A DNA stretch of 64,000 nucleotides, from NCBI GenBank assembly GCA_005503215.1, contig SCNS01000003.1, forward strand, positions 217,001-281,000, read 5' to 3'. Below the pieces are notes generated by a model. It was not told the DNA's origin and ran no database searches. It was given only the letters and a program-made list of their open reading frames with translations. Below are positions 59,850 through 64,000 of the stretch, piece by piece. The DNA is from Sphingomonadaceae bacterium 3R27C6. Its GTDB lineage: Bacteria; Pseudomonadota; Alphaproteobacteria; Sphingomonadales; Sphingomonadaceae. Both the position numbers and the translations under genes were made by a program. Positions within the stretch are counted from its first letter, which is position 1, and each line of letters opens with the position of its first letter.

Positions 59850-59871
59850 CTGTATTACTATTGCAATACAG
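59850..59871. promoter_or_regulatory. Inverted repeat upstream of the PCMT-family gene
   Basis: CTGTATT (59850-59856) and AATACAG (59865-59871) are perfect arms around ACTATTGC, 61 bases before the ATG at 59932. The interrupted palindrome TGTATT-N8-AATACA looks like a repressor operator. The remaining 59665-59930 bases hold nothing else that I can support. Confidence 0.4.
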
Positions 59872-59931
59872 CATTGCTTCGGCTAAAGCTGCCCCGCAAA
59901 GGTTCAAGTTCCAGGGAATTGGAAAAGGCTG

Positions 59932-60594
59932 ATGGCGACGAAGTTTAGCGAAATCACTGCGGCAGAAATGCGCGCTGCCATGATCGACAGCCAGCTGAGG
60001 ACCAACGATGTCATCGACCCCGCGGTGATCGGCGCAATGGCCGCGGCACCGCGCGAGGCGCATGTGCCCGCCGCGCTCGCCGGCGTCGCCTATATGGACC
60101 GTCCGATCGCGCTGGGCCACGGCCGCGCATTGAACGCGCCGCTGGTCACTGGCCGGATGCTGGTCGCGGCGGCGATCCGCCCCGGTCAGCGCGTGCTGCT
60201 GGTCGGCAGCGCGACGGGCTATACCGCCGGACTGCTCGCGCTGCTCGGCGCCGAGGTCCATGCGGTCGAGGAACAGGGTGAATTGATGGCGGTGGCAGAG
60301 GGCGCGGTCGCCAACGCCAATATCCACTGGACCCAGGGACCGCTGGCCGCCGGTGCGCCCGATGCGGCGCCGTTCGACCGCATCATCATCGAGGGCGCGA
60401 TCGAAACGCTGCCCGACGCGCTTGCCCAGCAGCTCGCCGACGGCGGCCGGCTGATCGCGGCGCGGCGCGAAGGTGCGGTGACGCGGCTGGTCGAGGGCGT
60501 GAAGGCCGGCGGCGCGATCGCGCTGCGCAGCTTCGCCGACATGGACGTCGCGCCGCTGCCGGGCTTTGCGGCACCGGTCGCTTTTCAGTTTTAA
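59932..60594 (+). CDS. Protein-L-isoaspartate O-methyltransferase family protein
   Basis: 220 residues. MIDSQLRTNDVIDPAVIGAMAAAPREAHVPAAL is the family N-terminus; the SAM motif I is VLLVGSATGYTAGLLALLGAEVHAVE, slightly altered from the usual EIGTGSGY. ALGHGRALNAPLVTGRML corresponds to the substrate loop (GHGQTISQP) but lacks its Thr-Ile-Ser, so activity on isoaspartate is not assured. It is 36 bases before the TolC-family gene and probably co-transcribed; this pairing is common in sphingomonads. Confidence 0.8.
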   Translation: MATKFSEITAAEMRAAMIDSQLRTNDVIDPAVIGAMAAAPREAHVPAALAGVAYMDRPIALGHGRALNAPLVTGRMLVAAAIRPGQRVLLVGSATGYTAGLLALLGAEVHAVEEQGELMAVAEGAVANANIHWTQGPLAAGAPDAAPFDRIIIEGAIETLPDALAQQLADGGRLIAARREGAVTRLVEGVKAGGAIALRSFADMDVAPLPGFAAPVAFQF

Positions 60595-60630
60595 GGCCAC
60601 TTCCTTCCTTGTTGCGGGGCTGACATCTTT

Positions 60631-62124
60631 ATGAACGATAATAATAAGAAACAGCCCCTTCGCCGGTCCAGCTGGCTCACCGGCCTCGCGGTCGGCGCGC
60701 TGATGCTGCCCGCGGCGGCAGAGGCCGAAACATTGCAGGGTGCGCTGGCCAAGGCCTATGAAAACAATCCGACACTGACCGGCGCGCGCGCGGGACAGCG
60801 CGCGAACGACGAGAATGTGCCGATTCAGAAAAGCTTCGGCCTTCCCGAGGTCAACACCCGCGCCGATTATGAGGAAAATCTGATCATCCCCGGCAACAGC
60901 TTCAACGCGCCGACGCGATCGATTACCGCGAGCGGCCAGCTGTCGGTGCCGATTTATCAGGGAGGCGCCGTCCGCAACGCCGTGCGCGCCGCGAAATATC
61001 GCGTCGAGGCGGGACAAGCCGACCTGCGCGCAACCGAAGCAAGCGTATTTTCGCAGGTCGTCGGCGCCTATATGGACGTCATTCGCGACCAGGCGATCGT
61101 CCAGCTTAACCAAAAGAACGTCTCGGTCCTGCGGACCAACCTTCAGGCGACGAGCGATCGCTTCGAGATCGGCGACCTGACGCGCACCGACGTTGCCCAG
61201 TCGGAGGCGCGGCTCGCGCTCGCCGAGGGCGATTTGCGCAACGCCGAAGCCAATCTGATCGGCAGCCGCGAATCCTACATCCGGCTTGTCGGCGACGCAC
61301 CGACCGACCTGCAGGCACCACCGACGCTGCCGAACCTGCCCGCGAGCGCCGAAGAAGCGGTCGGAATCGCGCTCAACACCAATCCCGATATCGAGGCCGC
61401 GAATCAGCTGGTCAATGCGTCCAAGGCGGACATTGGTGCGGCAAAGGCGGCCCGCGCGCCGAAACTCTCGGCGACGGTCGGCGGCGGCTACAATAATTAC
61501 CTCGGCTCGCTGAACAGCGGCGTCACCGGCGTCGGCGTATTGCAGGAAACATCGAACGCGGCCGCCGGGGTTTCGGTAACGCTGCCGATCTTCACCGGCG
61601 GCCGCCGGTCGGCCCAGGTGCGGCAGGCGCAGTCGCGCGGCAGCCAGGCGATCGAACAATATGTCGAAACCGAACGCGGCGTGATCGCGCAGACGCGCGG
61701 CGCCTATGCCGCCTGGCAGGCGAACGAACGCATCATCACCGCGACGCAGCAGGCGGTCAGCGCGAACGCGCTCTCGCTCGAAGGCGTACGCGCCGAAAAC
61801 AGCGTCGGCACGCGCTCGATTCTCGACATTTTGAACGCCGAGCAGGAATATCTGAACACACAGGTCCAGCTCGTGTCGGCGCAGCGCAACTCGTACGTCG
61901 CCGCCTTCTCGGTCCTCGCCGCAATGGGCAAGGCCGAAGCGCGCGATCTCGGCATCGGCGGCGGCGCGCTCTACGATCCCGAAGTCAATTACAAGCGCGT
62001 GCGCGGCGAGATCTGGGATTGGGCCGACGATCCGGCGCCGCAGCAAGTCGCGACCGACACCCGCGCCGTTCCCGCTGCCACCGCCAGCGTTCCCGTCGGT
62101 CCGCCATCGCTCTCGCCACAATAA
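60631..62124 (+). CDS. TolC-family outer-membrane channel protein
   Basis: 497 residues. Signal peptide through MLPAAAEAETLQGA, then two internally repeated alpha-helical/beta halves: ALAKAYENNPTLTGARAGQR and EAVGIALNTNPDIEAANQLV. NVSVLRTNLQATSDRFEIGDLTRTDVAQSEARLA is the type I secretion outer-membrane protein signature. It forms the outer exit of a type I secretion or efflux system. C-terminal Pro/Ala tail is low complexity. Confidence 0.92.
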   Translation: MNDNNKKQPLRRSSWLTGLAVGALMLPAAAEAETLQGALAKAYENNPTLTGARAGQRANDENVPIQKSFGLPEVNTRADYEENLIIPGNSFNAPTRSITASGQLSVPIYQGGAVRNAVRAAKYRVEAGQADLRATEASVFSQVVGAYMDVIRDQAIVQLNQKNVSVLRTNLQATSDRFEIGDLTRTDVAQSEARLALAEGDLRNAEANLIGSRESYIRLVGDAPTDLQAPPTLPNLPASAEEAVGIALNTNPDIEAANQLVNASKADIGAAKAARAPKLSATVGGGYNNYLGSLNSGVTGVGVLQETSNAAAGVSVTLPIFTGGRRSAQVRQAQSRGSQAIEQYVETERGVIAQTRGAYAAWQANERIITATQQAVSANALSLEGVRAENSVGTRSILDILNAEQEYLNTQVQLVSAQRNSYVAAFSVLAAMGKAEARDLGIGGGALYDPEVNYKRVRGEIWDWADDPAPQQVATDTRAVPAATASVPVGPPSLSPQ

Positions 62125-62201
62125 GGCTTGGCAAAATCCGCCCCGAATCGGTAAGAGGATGGTTAACCATCCGGTAATCGCGATGGTTTAGGGGGTTGGT
62201 T

Positions 62202-62621
62202 ATGGGCGATATGTCGCGGGAACCATCGATGGAAGATATCTTGTCGTCGATTCGGCGCGTGATCGCTCGCGACGAGGCGCCGGGCTCGGCACGCGAGATC
62301 CGCGTCCCCGAAGCCGACGATATTCTCGACCTTCAGGATGAAGAAGACCGGGCCGATGCCGCCCCCGCGGCCGCGGAGCTCGTTTCCGAGGCGAGCGCCG
62401 ATGCCGCGCGCCAGTCGCTCGAAGCGCTGACCGCCGCGGTCGCGCCCGCGGTTGCCGCTGCAACCGTGGCCGCCCCGACCGTCGCCGGCCGCACGATGGA
62501 GGATGTCGTCCTCGACGCGCTGCGCCCGATGCTCAAGGACTGGCTCGACACCAACCTGCCCGCGCTGGTCGAGGCGATGGTCGCCAAGGAAATCAGCCGG
62601 ATTACCGGCAAGCGGCTCTAA
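62202..62621 (+). CDS. PopZ-like (DUF2497) polar organising protein
   Basis: 139 residues from the ATG at 62202 (a TTG 6 bases earlier is less likely). N-terminal helix MSREPSMEDILSSIRRVIAR and C-terminal VVLDALRPMLKDWLDTNLPALVEAMVAKEISRI are the two conserved ends of DUF2497/PopZ; the Ala/Asp/Glu-rich middle is disordered. PopZ scaffolds the cell pole and anchors ParB-parS. Convergent with nudC: stops overlap by 3 bases. Confidence 0.88.
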   Translation: MGDMSREPSMEDILSSIRRVIARDEAPGSAREIRVPEADDILDLQDEEDRADAAPAAAELVSEASADAARQSLEALTAAVAPAVAAATVAAPTVAGRTMEDVVLDALRPMLKDWLDTNLPALVEAMVAKEISRITGKRL

Positions 62622-63487
62622 CCAGCCCAATCTTCCAGCAAATATCGCGCGATCGCCAGCGGCGGCGGCGCCATGAACGGCGCGCCCATGTCGCCCGCGA
62701 GCGCGGCGCGCACCTCGGCCTTGTCGACCCACATCGCCGCCTCGATCTCGGTCGTGTCGAGCGTCAACGCCGGGTCCTTCGCGACCGCGCGGCACCCGAT
62801 CATCAATGACGAAGGGAACGGCCAGGGCTGGCTCGCGACATAGCTGACATCCGAGACGCGGATGCCCGCCTCCTCGAACAATTCGCGCGCGACCGCTTCC
62901 TCGAGCGATTCGCCGGGCTCGACGAACCCCGCGAGCGCCGAGAAGAATCCTGGCGGAAACCCGCTCTGCCGCCCGACGAGCACACGCCCCTCGCATTCGG
63001 CGAGCATGATCACCACCGGATCGACGCGCGGGAAATGCTCGGCGTTGCAGCTGCCGCAACGCCGTCCCCACCCGCCGCGAAACAGGTCGGTCGGCGATCC
63101 GCACACCGCGCAGAAACGATGCCGCGCGTGCCAGTCGACAAGGCTGCGCGCGCCGCCATACAGCGCCGCCTCTTCACCCGACAGCAACGGCAACAGCCGC
63201 ATCACCGTGCGCGACCGCGCATCGATGCGCGCACCGGCCGGAGCCTCGCGTACAAAATGCGGGATTCCCGCGTCGTCGATCCCGAGCAGCATCAGCGCAC
63301 GATCGTCGGCGGGGTCGAGCGTCTCCCACAAGAGACCGCCGCCCTCGCCCGGCACGAAATCTATGCCGTCGAGGACGAGGCAGCGCGCCCGCGGATCGGC
63401 TACCGCCTCGGCAAAAGCCTCTGCATTCGTCCGCAACTGATCGGCGCGGTCGAGCCACGCCCCGGTGAACCCGAGCGGCAAAGGCAT
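62618..63487 (-). CDS. nudC: NAD(+) diphosphatase (RNA deNADding) NudC
   Basis: 289 residues. Zinc ribbon CAVCG and CGSC (about 125-145), Nudix box GFVEPGESLEEAVARELFEEAG, and the NudC-specific SQPWPFPSSLMIGC after it. It hydrolyses NADH/NAD+ and removes NAD caps from RNA. ATG overlaps the stop of the upstream hydrolase (TGATG). Confidence 0.93.
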   Translation of the reverse strand: MPLPLGFTGAWLDRADQLRTNAEAFAEAVADPRARCLVLDGIDFVPGEGGGLLWETLDPADDRALMLLGIDDAGIPHFVREAPAGARIDARSRTVMRLLPLLSGEEAALYGGARSLVDWHARHRFCAVCGSPTDLFRGGWGRRCGSCNAEHFPRVDPVVIMLAECEGRVLVGRQSGFPPGFFSALAGFVEPGESLEEAVARELFEEAGIRVSDVSYVASQPWPFPSSLMIGCRAVAKDPALTLDTTEIEAAMWVDKAEVRAALAGDMGAPFMAPPPLAIARYLLEDWAG

Positions 63488-64000
63488 CAGCGCGTCACAT
63501 CCTTGAAGAAGGTTTCGCCGAACTTGCCCTGGAACGACACCGCATCGGGCGGCATGATCTGCGTATAGCCGCCGACGCGATAGCCGAGCCCCCGGTGGAC
63601 GAAGCCGATCGTCCCCGCGGCGCCCGCCCAGCCGAAAATCCCCTCGCCACCCGGCGAGGTCGGGAGCGACACGCGGCCGCCCGCACCAAAGCCCTGCCCG
63701 TCGATGAACGTCCCCTTGCGGTCGACGCTGTCGGCGATGAGGTTCGACATCGCGAGCCGCGCGGTCTCGCGCTTCATCACGCGTTTCCCGCCCGTTTCGC
63801 CTTCACCCAGCAGCATCGCGAGGAAGCGGTCGTAATCGCGCGCGCTCGACACGAGACCTCCGCCGCCGAACGGATAGGGGGGCGGGTCGAGATAGATCGA
63901 GCTCGTCGCGGGATCGAAGGGAATCAGCGCGCCGCCAAAGGGCGCATAATTGCTCGTGAAGCGCCCCACATCCTTCGCCGCCACCATGAAGCCGGTGCTC
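63487..64000 (-). CDS. Serine hydrolase of the beta-lactamase/CubicO family, C-terminal part
   Basis: The frame is open to the window edge, so only about the last 171 residues are here. PPPYPFGGGGLVSSARDYDRFLAMLLGEGETGGKRVM corresponds to the segment after the Tyr motif in class C-like esterases, and FGWAGAAGTIGFV is the HxG/W-G-G-like third motif. SxxK and YxN are outside the window. Likely exported esterase or peptidase; overlaps nudC. Confidence 0.8.
   Translation of the reverse strand, partial: STGFMVAAKDVGRFTSNYAPFGGALIPFDPATSSIYLDPPPYPFGGGGLVSSARDYDRFLAMLLGEGETGGKRVMKRETARLAMSNLIADSVDRKGTFIDGQGFGAGGRVSLPTSPGGEGIFGWAGAAGTIGFVHRGLGYRVGGYTQIMPPDAVSFQGKFGETFFKDVTR

Noticed and set aside
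1-64000. CRISPR array, rRNA genes, intact insertion sequences
   Set aside because: No regularly spaced repeats, no rRNA-like stretches and no transposase frames were found.

Overview
The window is GC-rich DNA from an alphaproteobacterium, almost certainly a sphingomonad. Sphingopyxis-like is my best guess, from the abundance of TonB-dependent receptors beside catabolic operons and from the family content; no 16S gene is present to prove it. Gene density is high, with many ATGA or GTGA stop/start overlaps.

Bases 1-21.96 kb hold a catabolic island. A cut-off TonB receptor and an SMP-30 lactonase (+) face a sulfatase. A minus-strand operon (9.9 to 3.05 kb) carries a TonB receptor, an isochorismatase-like hydrolase, an isocitrate-lyase/PEP-mutase enzyme, an FAD dehydrogenase, an SDR and a meta-cleavage-product hydrolase. 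A second FAD dehydrogenase and a LysR regulator follow. A 9.2-kb plus-strand operon (12.5-21.7 kb) then encodes an extradiol dioxygenase, a two-component flavin monooxygenase, a racemase-like protein, a third FAD dehydrogenase with its own ETF pair, and the hydratase, acylating aldehyde dehydrogenase and aldolase of the lower meta-cleavage route. Together these resemble the HsaA-G steroid-ring pathway. I infer dehydrogenation (possibly aromatisation) of an unidentified cyclic substrate, ortho-hydroxylation, ring cleavage and conversion to central metabolites.

Bases 22.4-34.2 kb are a second catabolic unit: class II aldolase, four-carbon acid-sugar kinase, alpha/beta hydrolase, HpaI aldolase, bicupin, LacI regulator, SnoaL/NTF2-like protein, TonB receptor, MFS transporter and asparaginase. 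A palindrome, TGCATTCGAATGCA or a close variant, lies upstream of all four transcription units and ties them into one LacI-type regulon. Bases 34.3-42.1 kb are a sarcosine oxidase operon, soxBDAG-purU-folD, with a divergent GlxA/SouR-like AraC regulator.

Bases 42.1-59.6 kb are a mobile element. It holds a remnant of an AhpD-type gene, a mercury-resistance operon (merR, merTPA) with an extra cysteine-containing membrane protein, a truncated DUF6118 gene, a Ti-type relaxase TraA, a recognisable oriT, TraC/TraD, an excalibur protein, MucR, an MNT-HEPN fusion, a sigma-like protein, ArdC, AlpA, DUF736, ParB, a tiny HTH protein, a membrane protein and a P4-type integrase abutting tRNA-Cys. No coupling protein or type IV secretion genes are visible, so it looks like an integrative mobilisable element or an eroded ICE. 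Its left end is not identified, so the catabolic cargo may or may not belong to it. Three minus-strand genes of this backbone (ardC, DUF736, parB) carry upstream a repeated 21-base core followed by a hairpin whose sequence changes while its pairing is kept; this is the best candidate here for an undescribed element.

Bases 59.6-64 kb are chromosomal: tRNA-Cys, a PCMT-family protein, a TolC-family channel, a PopZ-like protein, NudC and a serine hydrolase cut by the window end.
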